Positions 34,504 through 46,532 of a DNA stretch of 64,000 nucleotides are shown here, piece by piece. Source of the stretch: Stomoxys calcitrans (Eukaryota; Arthropoda; Insecta; Diptera; Muscidae); NCBI RefSeq assembly GCF_963082655.1, contig NC_081555.1:92209819-92273818 (forward strand), given 5' to 3'. Below the pieces are notes generated by a model. The model was not told the origin of the DNA. It worked only from the letters and a program-made list of their open reading frames with translations, and did no database searches. Position 1 is the stretch's first letter; every line of letters starts with the position of its first letter. A program made the position numbers and the translations under genes.

Positions 34504-35621
34504 TAAAAATCATATTTAGGCAAAAAAATTTAGAATAACTGACCTTTTCAGTAACATCAATTTATTTATTACATTTTTTTTTATTGTAAACCGTTTACCG
34601 TTTATTACATGTGCTAGCTTTTATGGCATAACCACTTAATCCGATTTACTTGTTCATTGTGTATTTTAAGTTTTTCTTACCATCAATCATTTTTCCAACT
34701 ATCTTTGTAAATGCCATACAAACACTTTTGCGCTTTTGTTATAAACATTTTTTTTTTATCATTCTTCCACTATTTATCCTGGCAACTTTTTTCGCTGTCA
34801 CATTTACAAAACAATCATCCATAATCCAATTGTTTACTCAAAAGCAAAACGAACACAATTCGTTTCCATTCAATTTCTTGTGAAAATGTGTTTACAGCGA
34901 AAATGGCGTTAAGTAGCGCGAATAAATTTCATTCAGAATCGCACAGGAAAATGTATTGAGTTAACGCATTTACTCTATACCTACCTCTTTGCTCTACAGC
35001 TGCTGCTTGTCCTCTAGGTTCTTCTAAGTCACTCGTGCAGGAACCTTGACTATCATTATTATCATATTTTAAGCGTTTTGTGCTTGCTGCTGTTCTTGAG
35101 AGAGAGAGGGGAAATGTGAAAAAGCTACTTTGACATTTTTAGACAACATTAGTTTGTGTGTGCGTGTGTGTGTGTGTTTGTGTGTGTGCATTTGAGCTAT
35201 TTGACTTTTGCTTTAGTTTGAACACATTTTTTCTCTTTCATATCCTGTTGATGTCGTTTGTTATTATAATGATAACGAGCAACTTTGTGTCAGAAGCACG
35301 TGCTTTTTCAAAGGTGGATGATACCTCTTTCCCTGTGCATTTCAATTTGGGAAAATGATAACAACGATGATGTTGCATAGAGCTTGTTTGAGTTTGATGT
35401 CAAACCAATTGTGTTTGAAATGTTTGGGCTACTTGGTATGAGGAATTGGAAATGAACAGTGTGGCAACTTGTAAGAAATATGGAATATTAAGTGGAAAGC
35501 TACAGACTAGCTGACACATAGTGTTACCAAGTTCACACCTGTATATCTGTCACACTAGAAATGATATCTACATCATAGTTATGAATAGTTTTGGTACAGC
35601 CATTTACTTCAAAGTTTATTT
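34504..35621. other. No gene; unique DNA with (TG)n microsatellite
   Basis: Unique-looking AT-rich DNA. A (TG)n run lies at about 35153-35189 and an 'gagagagag' run near 35099. The frames at 34650-34883 and 35158-35358 lack recognisable features; the second begins in the microsatellite. Confidence 0.5.
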
Positions 35622-38176
35622 AAACAAGTAAGAACAGGCTAAGTTCGGTCGGGCCGAATCTTATATACCCTCCACCATGGATCGCATTTGTCAAGTTCTA
35701 TGTGCGATATCTCTTTTTAGGAAAACATAGAATATTGAATAAGAACTGTTATGCTATTGGAGCGCTATCAAGTTATAGTGCGATTCGGACCATAAATTTA
35801 TGCAGAACGTTGTAGAAGTCATTGGGTAATATTTCATTCCATTCGGATAAGAATTAGACACGTATTAGACACGTATATTGAATGTTATGAGAGAAGCCGT
35901 TGTACAAAATTTCTGCCAAATCGGATGAGAATTGCGCCCTCTAGAGGCTAAAGAAGTCAAGATCCCAGATCGGTTTATATGGCAGCTATATCAGGTTATA
36001 TACCGATTTACGCCATACTTAGCACAGTTACTAGAAGTCATAACAAAACACCTCATGAAAAATTTCAGCCAAATCGGATAAGAATTGCGCGCTCTATTGG
36101 CTCAAGAAGTCAAGATCCAAGATCGGTTTATATGACAGCTATACCAGATTATGAACCGATTTGAACCATAATTAGCGCAGTTGTTGGGAGTTGGACACCA
36201 AAGCAATAGGTGCAAAATTTCAGTCGAATCGGACGAGAATTGCACCCTCTAGCGGCTCAAGAAGTCAAGACCCAAGATCGGTTTATTTGGCAGCTATAAC
36301 AAACTTGGACCGATTTGTACCATACTTAGCGCAGTTGTTGAAATTCATACCAAAACATCACGTGCCAAATTTCAGTCGAATCTGGCGAGAATAGCACCCT
36401 CTAGCGGCTCAAGAAGTCAAGACCCAAGATCGGTTTATATGGCAGCTATAACAAAACATGGACCGATTTGAACCATACTTGGCGCAGTTGTTGGAATTCA
36501 TATCAAAACACCACGTGCCAAATTTCAGTCGAATCGGATGAGAATTGCGCCCTCTAGCGGCTCAAGAAGTCAAGACCCAAGATCGGTTTATGTGGCAGCT
36601 ATAACAAAACATGGACCGATTTAAACCATACTTAGCGCAGTTGTTGGAATTCATACCAAAACACCACGTGCCAAACTTCAGTCAAATCGGACGAGAATTG
36701 CGCCCTCTGGCGGCTCAAGAAGTCAAGACCCAAGATCGGTTTATATGGCAGCTATAACAAAACATAAACCGATTTGAACCATACTTAGCGCAGTTGTTGG
36801 AAGTCATACCAAAACACCACGTGCCAAATTTCACTCAAATCGGACGAGAATTGCGCCCTCTAGCGGCTTAAGAAGTCAAGACCCAAGATCGGTTTTTATG
36901 GCAGCTATAACAAAACATGGACCGATTTAAACCATACTTAGCGCAGTTGTTGGAATTCATATCAAAACACCACGTGCCAAATTTCAGTCGAATCGGATGA
37001 GAATTGCGCCCTCTAGCGGCTCAAGAAGTCAAGACCCAAGATCGGTTTATGTGGCAGCTATAACAAAACATGGACCGATTTAAACCATACTTAGCGCAGT
37101 TGTTGGAATTCATACCAAAACACCACGTGCCAAACTTCAGTCAAATCGGACGAGAATTGCGCCCTCTGGCGGCTCAAGAAGTCAAGACCCAAGATCGGTT
37201 TATATGGCAGCTATAACAAAACATAAACCGATTTGAACCATACTTAGCGCAGTTGTTGGAAGTCATACCAAAACACCACGTGCCAAATTTCACTCAAATC
37301 GGACGAGAATTGCGCCCTCTAGCGGCTTAAGAAGTCAAGACCCAAGATCGGTTTTTATGGCAGCTATAACAAAACATGAACCGATTTTAACCATATTTAG
37401 CGCGATTTGAACCATACTTAGCGAAGTGGTTGGAAGTCATACCAAAACACCACGTGGGACATTTCAGTCAAGTCGGACGAGAATTACGCCCTCTAGCGGC
37501 TCAAGAAGCCAAGACCCAAGATCGGTTTATGTGGCAGCTATAACAAAACATGAACCGATTTTAACCATACTTAGCGCAGTTGTTGGAATTCATACCAAAA
37601 CACCACGTGCCAAACTTCAGTCAAATCGGACGAGAATTGCGCCCTCTAGCGGCTCAAGAAGTCAAGACCCAAGATCGGTTTATATGGCAGCTATAACAAA
37701 ATATGGACCGATTTGACCCATTTGCAATGCCAAACGACCTACACTAATAAAAAAATATTTGTGCAAAATTTCAAGCGGCCAAAACACCACGTGGAAAATT
37801 TCAGTCAAATCGGATGAGAATTGCGCCCTCTAGCGGCTCAAGAAGTCAAGACCCAAGATCGGTTTATATGGCAGCTATAACAAAACAACGACCGATTTGA
37901 ACCATAGTTAGCGAAGTTGTTGGAATTCATACCAAAACACCACATGCCAAATTTTAGTCGAATCGGATTTTTGCAAAATTTCAAGCGGCTAGCTTTACTC
38001 CTTCGAAAGTTAGCGTGCTTTCGACAGACAGACAGACGGACGGATATGGCTAGATCGACTTAAAATGACATGACGACCAAGAATATATATACTTTATGGG
38101 GTCTCAGACGCATATTTCGAGGTGTTACAAACAGAATGACGAATGATATTTAAGCGGGGTGATGCAGGGTATAAAA
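35622..38176 (-). mobile_element. Large HINE with higher-order 153-bp array
   Basis: Starts 'aacaagtaagaacaggctaagttcggtcgggccgaatcttatataccctccaccatgg' (inverted right end) and ends with 'gaaagttagcgtgctttcgacagacagacagacggacgg...gggtataaaaa' (inverted left end). Core of roughly 13 units with 'cggtttatatggcagctata' and 'gagaattgcgccctctagcggctcaagaagtcaagac'. Exact 153-bp steps at 36411, 36564 and 36717. A block of three units repeats at 459 bp. Protein-like frames (35979-36394, 37426-37716) are the satellite. Confidence 0.75.
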
Positions 38177-38477
38177 AATACCCTAGAAACTGTTATGCTT
38201 ATTGAGGCTTTGCTCTACTTAACTACCAACAGCCTTATTTGACCTTAGCCTAACATTTTTAACAGTGCTATCGGGGTATTGAGGATATGACGTTCGTACT
38301 TGATCGCCTTGATATTGGCTTTATTCACCAGCACAGTTCAACATTGAGTTTGCACCAGCCTCTTGTCCTGCGTGTAGTCTTGTCCTGGTCCTTAGGGATA
38401 TAAGCGCTATGGAAATTTCCTAAACAGCACTTTTTTTATTTGAAGATTATCATAAAATTTTCAACATGTAACAACTA
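38177..38477. other. No gene seen
   Basis: About 300 bp of mixed sequence between a HINE and a MITE; no recognised feature. Confidence 0.4.
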
Positions 38478-38691
38478 TTGGGTTGCCCAAAAAGTAATTG
38501 CGGATTTTTTAATAAAACTTAGAATGAACTTTAATCAAATATACTTTTTTACACTTTTTTTCTAAAGCAAGCTAAAAGTAACAGCTGATTACTGACAGAA
38601 GAAAGAATGCAATTACAGAGTCACAAGCTGTGAAAAAATTGGTCAACGCCGACTATATGAAAAATCCGCAATTACTTTTTGGGCAACCCAA
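38478..38691 (+). mobile_element. Mariner-type MITE (copy 2 of 3)
   Basis: Perfect-looking termini 'ttgggttgcccaaaaagtaa' and inverted partner ending 'gggcaacccaa', flanked by TA (38476-38477, 38692-38693). About 19 bp shorter inside than copy 1 near the left end (lacks 'aaagaaagtaaatgcattt'). Confidence 0.85.
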
Positions 38692-39536
38692 TATTTTACT
38701 TACCGCGTAAAAAAAACTCTGGGCTGTTTAACTTAAAAGTTCTTATTTATATGTGATTTGAAACATTTATTTCCGTTCTTTAATGGTTTATCTAAATTGA
38801 CTACAAACAGGAATTTGTGGTAGATATTCTCCCAATTATAATTAGCGTTACTTTCCTTTAGGTTAAATTTTTTATCTTTTTAATATTTTTTTTTTGTTCT
38901 TTTCTTCTGTATGTATTATGACTTAATTTTAATTAATTTTTATATTCCATTCTAAAGATATCAGTTCTTAAAGTTAACTTTGGCAATTGCTGTGTATTTT
39001 TATTTTTTTCTTCGCTTTGCTTGATTAAAACCTAAACGCCACTCCATAACAACCAACAAACTGAAAGAAAAACCCCAAATCAAAGCGATTGAAATAAATT
39101 TGTATCAAATTGGAATACAAAAACGAACGCACCCAAGGTAAAATTAAATAAGAATTTTCTCTTTCTCATACAAAAAAAAAAAACTGCCAAATTGATTTTT
39201 CGATATGTGGTTTTAGGGTTTTGGCTTTACTTTCGTGGCTCTGATTTTTTGTTGTAAAAAATGAAGATATAAAATCCGCTTAAATATCAGCCAACAAAAA
39301 ATTCAAAATTTGTAAAAAATGCTTCGAAGCACACTCATATGGATGATGGTGTGTGTGTCTGTGTTTGCAAACACGCAAAACCTTGAATGCAAACAATCAT
39401 TCAATAACAATTAAAAAGGATACGCGTGGATGCAGCAGAGTTATGTTGTGTACATTGGGGTGTACTCAGATGAAAATGGGTAGACTTAAATAATAATCTA
39501 TGGAAAAATTTCTATGAAATTTTCTCTTAAAATTTT
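38692..39536. other. No gene; AT-rich, (GT)n-like run
   Basis: AT-rich unique DNA with T-runs (38885-38910), an A-run (39170-39183) and 'gtgtgtgtgtctgtg' near 39350. No coding feature recognised. Confidence 0.45.
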
Positions 39537-39755
39537 TTACTTACTTAAATTGGCTATGAGAGAACATTTGTCCCATTAGCAGAACGTGGAATAGCGTTTC
39601 AAGCGCCTCGATCTTCTGCGCTCCTTCTTTAATCTCCGATGCCAAGTTTCGAGGTGTGTCCCAGCACTTGATCTTGCCATCGGGCTTTTGGTCATTCAGG
39701 TTTGCGTGTACCACCGTGATCGCCTTCAAAAGATTTTTTTGCTGGGGCAAAAAAG
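39537..39755 (-). mobile_element. RTE 3'-end fragment, copy C
   Basis: 'ttacttacttaaattggctatgagagaacatttgtcccattagcagaacg' and 'cgggcttttggtcattcaggtttgcgtgtaccaccgtg' match the 3' ends of copies A (7299) and B (16323). Heavily 5' truncated, as is usual for LINE insertions. Confidence 0.75.
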
Positions 39756-39775
39756 TTGTCTCCCAGCTTTTGGCC

Positions 39776-40379
39776 AGGCGCAACACTGGATTTAGCCAAT
39801 AATGGAGATAATCCTTGTCGACCAACAGCACACACCTGAATACCAAGGATTTCCTCAGATCATGAATCCATACTTGAGAGACTAAGGGTATGTAACACCA
39901 ATCTGTCAACCACTGACTGAAAGATTGGTATATAGCATAAGGCTGATGACAATCGGAGACATGTAGTATTCGTACTAAATTCCGGGTGACCTCAACAAGT
40001 CTGAAGGAGTTGTATCATACGGATTAAACAAGTTGAAGCTGAAGGTATACAGATGCAGTTGGGTTGGAGAATCAGGAGACAACACAGAAGTTGTTGCTGA
40101 AAAGTTGCCTGAGGAACTATCAAAACAGAAGGTGAAGGCGTCGAGATGGGGTCCGATAAGCCCTGTCTATTTGGGTCATCCGGTTGGATTGCGCTCATAG
40201 TATGCACCAGCGGGGAAGGATGGAACTTCGTCAGCACCATCTAGTGAAGCATCTAAAGAGGAGTAGTGGCTGTTGTTATTGTGGTAGCCACATTTGCATG
40301 TGGAGGTGAAACTCATGTAGGTGAGCAAGCTCGTTCCAGTCCAAAGGTTCTATCGCCGGGGGAACAAGGTGGCCATTGA
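39776..40379. repeat. Unassigned repeat fragments
   Basis: 39776-39895 resembles 49030-49130 ('ggcgca-cactggatt...ataccaaggat...gagagactaagg'), so it is a dispersed sequence, possibly part of the LOA-like elements near both. 39900-40380 is not recognised; frames here are short and featureless. Confidence 0.4.
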
Positions 40380-40690
40380 TTATTTAAAGGCGCAAATAAC
40401 TCGCCTTGTCATATCGAGCTTCATAGGCTCTCAGTATTTGTGCAAGAGCCGGTGACACTCGGCCTCTTACTGAAACTCTCTGCTCAATATCACTGATTGT
40501 CAGAGACCGACGTTGCAGGTACTCCGTATGGAGGATTCCACTATTCGCACCATATCGAAGAGCCCGGTAGCTCGCTTAGCTTTTCGTGACAGCAATGAAC
40601 ACCATACAGATCGGACCTCAATTTTCCAGCCTGAGTGGTGCTGGGAATAGACCACACCGCATGTATCCAGTGTCCTAGGAAAGAGTGGTT
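40380..40690 (-). mobile_element. RTE-related 5'-region fragment
   Basis: Resembles 10640-10948 of RTE copy A: 'aactcgcc...tcatctcgag', 'caggtactccgtat-ggag', 'cccggtagctcgcttagctt-tcgtgacagc', 'ttccagcctgagtggtgct'. It probably represents the 5' non-coding part of this RTE family, separated from its body. Confidence 0.5.
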
Positions 40691-40849
40691 CCACTGCTTT
40701 CTCAACTACTCCAGTATACGTAAGGAAACTCATCATGACAAGCTCGAACGAATCTTGTAAAGATGAACTCCTGGCGGACTCAAAAGACAAGGCTAACGCA
40801 ATTGTGGTGGAAATTGTGAATCCTGACTATGATCGCAAATCTCTACAGT

Positions 40850-41975
40850 TTCAGTAGTAGCCAGCCTTGAAATTAATAAGTCTCATTATTGGCTGGCTTC
40901 CCTTTAGGATGACCACAGCTTCTCTGATCATCGATATATTAGTTTCAACCTTGGAGAAAATGCTGCAGAAATGGTCCCCCGGCTAAACAGAAGTAAGGCG
41001 GATTGGGATAAATTACCGCACAAATTTTGCACATCTATCCCTTCTAGACCAGAAAGGCAACCGCGGAGGATATAGACATAATGGTCAAGCGGATCACGAA
41101 GGCCCTGAATAACTCGCTTGTTTCAGCATGTCCTAGTGCCAAGCCAAGGGGCAAACAGCGACCGCCATGGTGGGCCACAGAACTGGTTGGTCTATGGAAG
41201 GACTGCAAAATAAAATCTTCATCATGGTGAAAGCCGCAAAAGCACCACACGATTGGGACATCTAAAAGGCTGTGCTAAAAAAGTATAAGAGCGAGCTGAT
41301 GAAGGCTCAGAACAAATCCTGGGTAGAATTCTGCAACTCCGTGGAGGATCTGAGACCTCGAGACCTAGTAGGGTGGGAGATATTCAGAAGTCCGAAAATG
41401 CATGGACAATGTCAAGTGAGGAAATACTAAAACTACTCGTTGACACACATTTTCCGGGAAACTCTCCTTTGAAAAACGTAGCGCCAGAAGAGGTTGTCAC
41501 GGCTACGCATTCGTCAGAGGTTGTTTAAAAAATTGTGTCTGAGCCGAAAATCCTTTGGGCGATAAGAAGTTTCGACTCCTCTAAGTCGCCATGCCCTGAT
41601 GATGTATCGCCGGATGTACTACCAGTTTTGTCCGACAGACTGTAAGGCGTAGAGATATATACTCTGCTTGTATTAGCATTTCGTATATACCTGCAGCAAA
41701 ACCATACCATTCGAAGGCAAAAGATTTTCGTCTCATTAGTCTCTCATCCTTTATGCTGAAGACTTTTTAGAGGTTGTTAGAAACATATCTTAGGGCAAAG
41801 ATTCCTGGAGATCGCCTGTCTCGGCACCAACATGCCTATAGTAAGGCCAAGACCACTGAAACAGCCCTTCACGAGGTAGTCGGCTACATAGAGGCTTCTC
41901 TCGCTGTCAAGGAATACACAATGGTATCATTCTTGGTTTTAGGGTGCTTTCAACAGGGTAAAGTCAACTACAAAA
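40850..41975 (+). pseudogene. LOA-like LINE fragment: endonuclease end to start of RT
   Basis: Plus strand, several frames. 'FSDHRYISFNLGE' (about 40920) is the SDH end of an APE-type endonuclease. Then 'LLVSACPSAKPRGKQRPPW-ATELVGLWKDC', the linker shared with 13085 and 63400, then 'WAIRSFDSSKSPCPDDVSPDVL' and 'ETYLRAKIPGDRLSRHQHAYS'-like RT start and 'AKTTETALHEVVGYIEASLA'. Ends at about 41960 in the RT box A region. Many stops and frameshifts. Confidence 0.7.
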
Positions 41976-42346
41976 ATGTATGTAAAATCTGGTCCAATTT
42001 TGACGAAATATTCCACACATATGAAGACGTCAAATAAAACACCTCTTGCTAAATTTTGTAAACATCGGACCAAAACTGTGGCTTCCACAGGCTTAAAAGG
42101 CCATATCGGATGAAAAATATATGGGAGCTATATCTAAACCTGAACCGATCTTTTCCAAAACCAATAGGGTTTGTCCTTGGAACAAAAAAGAGATTTGTGC
42201 AAAATTTCATAATAATCGGACAACAAATGCGATCTGTACTTGATCACAAGAATATATGGGCAGACAGACAGTCGGACAAAGCTAAATTGAATCAGGAAGT
42301 GATTCTAATACCCTGTACCACAGTGGTGGTGTATGGTATAAAAAAT
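41976..42346 (-). mobile_element. HINE fragment
   Basis: One to two core units ('tatatgggagctatatctaaacctgaaccgatctttt...') and an inverted end 'gggcagacagacagtcgg...ccacagtggtggtgtatggtataaaaaat'. It abuts the broken LOA-like fragment. Confidence 0.6.
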
Positions 42347-42939
42347 ACAAAAAAGAAGAAATTTCCATGCAATTTTCTCGTTAGCCAAAATTTTCACGAA
42401 AATTTGCATAACATTTTCTCTAAAGACATAGGTTAGGTTAGGTTGAAAAGAGGGTGCAGATATTAATCCGCGCCATCCCACTATGGTCATACACCTAAGC
42501 CAGTAATCGGCTTGTTGTGCGCTCTAAAAACCATAAATTAACCTCTTAAAAGAAAATTTTAAGTTAGGAACTCCGTGCTACTTACCTAATCCTTAATTGT
42601 TTTCAATACCACTCCCCTAATACCACTCATGTCTGGTATTGTGTCTCCACCTAAGTGCCGGTATATGTAAGACGCGTAAGCCGGGCAATGACAAAGGAAA
42701 TGCTCCAACGTCTCATCATCTTTCCCACATGCCCTACACATGCTATCACTTACCGCACCGATTTTACATAAGTGAGCTCGTAGTCCTATGTGTCCCGTTA
42801 TGATACCAATAGCTTACTGTCCTCTTTCTTACTTCCTTTCAGTAATAGCCTCGTCTTCTCGCGATCTGGATCACATCATAGGATTTTCGACGTCCTATCG
42901 ACAGTTTCGCTGTTTCACAATGTCGATGCGCATTCGTCG

Positions 42940-43637
42940 CCAAATCGTCTGCCCTTTCATTTACCTTTACTCCATTATGGCCCGGCACCCAGACGATGCG
43001 GATGTTGCCATCCTCAGAGAAGGCATTAATCTCCAGGACCTTGCCGTCCTGGTTGTTATTGCCCTTATGGCAATTTTACTGTCGGTAAAGATGTTCACAC
43101 TCGACGTCCTCGCGTTAGCACCACACCTCTTCACACATTCCGTGATCGCCCGGATCTCCGCCTGCAGGACCGTATTATGGTCAGGCAGTCTAAAACAGTT
43201 CTCAGTCTCTGGGTTCTCAATGTGAACCTCCAGGCCCAATCTGTCCTCTAGCTTTGATCCATCCGTGTAACATGATCTTCCAGATGGCAATACTAGGGTT
43301 CCATCAACCCAAGACTGTGCCGATGGCAGCAGTGCCTCGCATTCGACTTCAAGGTTCATCTCAGGTATCCGATCGGAAACCTCTTCCCTTTCTGCCAGGT
43401 TTCCTATCGTCGCCTCGATTATACCACGATGGTATGAGCAGCTCCCATCCTCAATCCATTCTCCCATCGCCTCATAGCCGCAGTGGCTGCCTCATATTTA
43501 ATCTGTATGTCAATGGGTCGGATATCTAGAATAGTCTCTAGTGCCCTAGTAGGCGTGGTCCTCATCGCTCCGCCTATGCCAAGACAACATGTTCTCTGAA
43601 CCTGTTGTATGGTCCTTATGTTGCACTTTTTCTCCAT
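42940..43637 (-). pseudogene. LINE RT C-terminus plus RNase H domain
   Basis: Open stretches 43637-43419 and 43467-42967. RNase H motifs: 'CYTDGSKLEDRLGLEVHIEN' (first Asp), 'TVLQAEIRAITECVKRC' (Glu), 'VNIFTDSKIAIRAI' (second Asp), then after a frameshift 'IVWVPGHNGVKVNERADDLA' (His/Asp region). RNase H would degrade the RNA of the RNA:DNA hybrid during copying. All catalytic acids seem kept, but frameshifts near 43420 and 42970 break it. The plus-strand 145-codon frame at 42788-43225 is its shadow. Confidence 0.75.
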
Positions 43638-43979
43638 AGCAGTCTACAATACTAATGAGGATTATCCCAATCTTTGGCCCTCCAGTAAATGGGCATCTTG
43701 GGAGTAGGTGATAATCTCATCGTCTGCTCCCTTTTCTTTAGACAGCATTGACTTTCATGTCACTGCACTACCTGATGTCATCGTTTAAGGTTCTTTGCCT
43801 AGTCTAGTCTTCCGACTTTTTATAAAGTCGTTAATGGTTGATTTCCATTCCCTGTACTGCCTGATTTTTCAATACTAAGATTTTTCCCTATCTTAGCCTA
43901 CCAAATCTTAAGTAAATGGGCTTCTTGTGAATAGGTGATGGTACCATCATCGGCTCCCTGTTCGTTGGGTTGCATTGAG

Positions 43980-45629
43980 TCAGTCTCCTGTCGCTGCTTT
44001 GCCTAATGTTTCAATATAAGGATCTTTATCTATCCCAGTATTCCGAATCTTAAAGTCGGCGATGGGTCCGTCGTCGGGTTCCTGTTTGTTAATCCTGAGT
44101 TGGGTCTCTCGCCACTGCACCGCCTGATATTTTAGTATTAGGATCATTGCTTCTCCTAGTCTTTCCAATATTGAGTGATGCCATGATTGTCTCGTTGTCG
44201 GCTCCCTGTTTGTCACGGCCTGATGTCGCAGAATGAAAATTTCTGCCTATCCTAGTCTTCCCAAACTTGAAAAAGACAGCTTTGCTCCCGTAGTACGCTA
44301 TGCCTTTAGTCTTAGCCAAACTTGTCACGGAGACTTGATCAATGCCAAACACAAAGAGAGTTCTTTACTCCTTCTCCTCCCTGTGGAAGACCTCCCACTT
44401 CTCTGCGAGCAAACCTACGTTTTGCTTGCCCAACAATCCCAACATGCGATCCGTCGCAAATTTACTGTCCCATCCCTTGATGACGACCGTAGCCTTTGTG
44501 AGCTGGTGGATATCCATCTTTCTCACCAGGTCGAGCTTTGCGCCCTCCCAGGGTGCGTGAATACCTCTGACGAGCTGTTTGACTGTATCAATACATTCCG
44601 TCGATGCAAAACGCAGCGTAAAGATGTCCCCTCCAAACTCGCAGCTCATCATTTGTATGGTCTTCAAGGAGGACTGTGACTTCCAAAAGGAGGCCACAGC
44701 CATCACGGAAAGGGAAGATGGTCGCTGAGAATGGTAAGGAGCCTCCCTCTTACGTCAGAATGGCAAGGAAGCACAACAGAGATGAGCTGACTTATGCAGT
44801 CATCAATATCGGCTGTGCATCCGGTAGGATTCCACCAGATCATCGGTCCCAAGTCGAGGATCTGGTTACAGATCGGATTTTTGAACATGTGTGGAACTAG
44901 GATGCACAGCCGATATTGATGACTGCATAAGTCAGCTCATCTCTGTTGTGCTTCCTTGCCATTCTGACGTAAGAGGGAGGCTCCTTACCATACTCAGCGA
45001 CCATCTTCCCTTTCCGTGATGGCTGTGGCCTCCTTTTGGAAGTCACAGTCCTCCTTGAAGACTTAGGGGCCGTGTGCGCTTCCTTCGTTCCTGGACACTG
45101 TCTGGAGTCTCCATTGCGGGATGGCTGGCTTGATTTTCCCAGTGTACTTGAAAGCGGGAAGCTCTTTTTCTTCTTCAGCATTTTAGCTCTGCTAATAACC
45201 AGCTTCCGTAGAAGTGGTTGGAATGTCAGTTCTATACCTTCCAGCATCCTGCACTTTCACCCGATTACGCTGTCGGTACATTCTCCTCTGTCTCCTTCGT
45301 CGTGCACTGGATCGCTTTCTCGGTCTGCTTGTGAGCTTAGCAAAGCCATCGCTCACTTCTGCTGTCATCCCGATGCCCTCATCTCACGATTCGGCTGCGA
45401 TGACTGTCTGAATCCGAGTCAAAAACACCACCTTTACTTAAAGCTGGGGACGAACTGTGCATGCCTCTGTTTTATCCGTCTCCTCCTCATTTATTAGTCT
45501 GAAGACTAGTTGTGCGCTTGAAGCATTACTCTCGACTACAGGTGCCAAGGAGGGGAGGACAACATGCTGCGGTCTGACGCCACCACCGCATATGTTGAGT
45601 CTTTGGAGTCCATTTCTAGCTAACTCCAA
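43980..45629 (-). pseudogene. LOA-like ORF1 (Gag-like), broken by fold-back
   Basis: Starts MELARNGLQRLNICGGGVRP (45629). Continues in 45247-44897 with 'SKRRPQPSRKGKMVAEYGKE' and 'YVRMARKHNRDELTYAVI', and in 44706-44365 with 'CEFGGDIFTLRFASTECIDT' and 'VRGIHAPWEGAKLDLVRKMD', then 'SLAKTKGIAYYGSKAVFFKF' (44340-44260). The order matches a LINE ORF1 with a charged N-terminus and a folded C-terminal half. An inverted copy of the middle lies at 44660-44822. No zinc knuckle recognised. Not functional. Confidence 0.55.
44660..45062. repeat. 163-bp inverted repeat with 77-nt spacer
   Basis: Left arm 44660-44822, right arm 44900-45062; by eye they differ at one base (near 44735 / 44988). The left arm reads as ORF1 on the plus strand, the right arm on the minus strand. 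The spacer holds 'ggattccaccagatcatcgg...', encoding 'RIPPDHRSQVEDLVTDRIFE' in the plus frame. Confidence 0.9.
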
Positions 45630-45690
45630 AAGGTTTTAAATTTTTTTTCGTAAACAGAGCGAAATAAAAACACCGACCCACGGTGTTCGT

Positions 45691-46532
45691 TAAAAAAAAC
45701 ACTCAGAAAATTTTAGCCATGAAAAAGAGCCAATAAACCAGAGCTTTAACATGAAAGGAAAGTTTCCTTAAAATGTTGGCAAATGGATCATATTTAAATT
45801 GAGTTTGCTTGTCTTTGGCTCGAATCTTTAAATTCGGACAAACTTTTTTTCAGTGTAGTTATTTTCAGTACAACCCAGTATACATTGAATGTGTCGATTT
45901 GCATGATGCTCGTCCGTGACTACTGACTGAAACGCCAGATAGCATTTTTATATGCGGCCATGCTGGCGATGATCAATATGTGGAGGAGATATGTAATGCT
46001 GGAATAGCTTAAGGGGGGTAAAACAAAAAAATAACAAACAAATCTTGGATGGTTTCATTTGTGTGGATGGGCAATAACCCAAAAAGTAGCCACAATTTTT
46101 AATATAAAATAAATCGTTGAAAAATTTCCACTTTTGCATTGAAGGGTGGCGTTTTTGTTTGGGCAGCCCTAAGTAAATACCTTAACTTCTATGTATGGGA
46201 GGATAAAATTTACCCTTACTTGTTGTTTTTGTAGGTTTGCTGCCAATTTTCTCTGGCTAACACTAATGGCAGTGCAATATTTGTTTTCCATTCTCTAGTT
46301 GGCTTACAATTAAAATTTCCGATTCATATGATGTGAGTTACAGCAGAGTCCTGTTATTCCTGTTACATTAACGAACTTGACATGGGAATTGCAAACTTAC
46401 AGTTCCCATTAAATGCAGTGCTCCGATTTTTGTTTGTGTTTTTGCGGTTAGGAAACCTTAAAATATTCATTGAGGAAGATGCGACTGGGTTAAGCAGTAG
46501 CAGCTTCGGGCAACATCATCATCGCCATCTCT
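45691..46532 (-). other. Probable 3' UTR / downstream DNA of host gene
   Basis: Directly downstream (minus strand) of the stop codon at 46533-46535. AT-rich and unique. An ATTAAA on the minus strand near 46098 could be the polyadenylation signal. A LOA-like element begins at about 45690. Confidence 0.4.

Larger units (their letters stand above)
42425..45690 (-). mobile_element. LOA-like LINE, internally deleted, with inverted duplication
   Basis: Minus strand from about 45690: ORF1 region (first Met 45629) to about 43640, then a jump to the RT C-terminus ('TCCLGIGGAMRTTPTRALE') and RNase H to about 42940, a C-terminal 'CRACGKDDETLEHFLCHCPA' knuckle-like motif (about 42750-42690) and the 3' end near 42425. 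The endonuclease and most of RT are gone. A 163-bp fold-back lies in ORF1. LOA assignment rests on RNase H plus RT style; I-clade is an alternative. Confidence 0.65.

Noticed and set aside
42788..43225. 145-codon plus frame
   Set aside because: Opposite strand of the LINE RNase H region.
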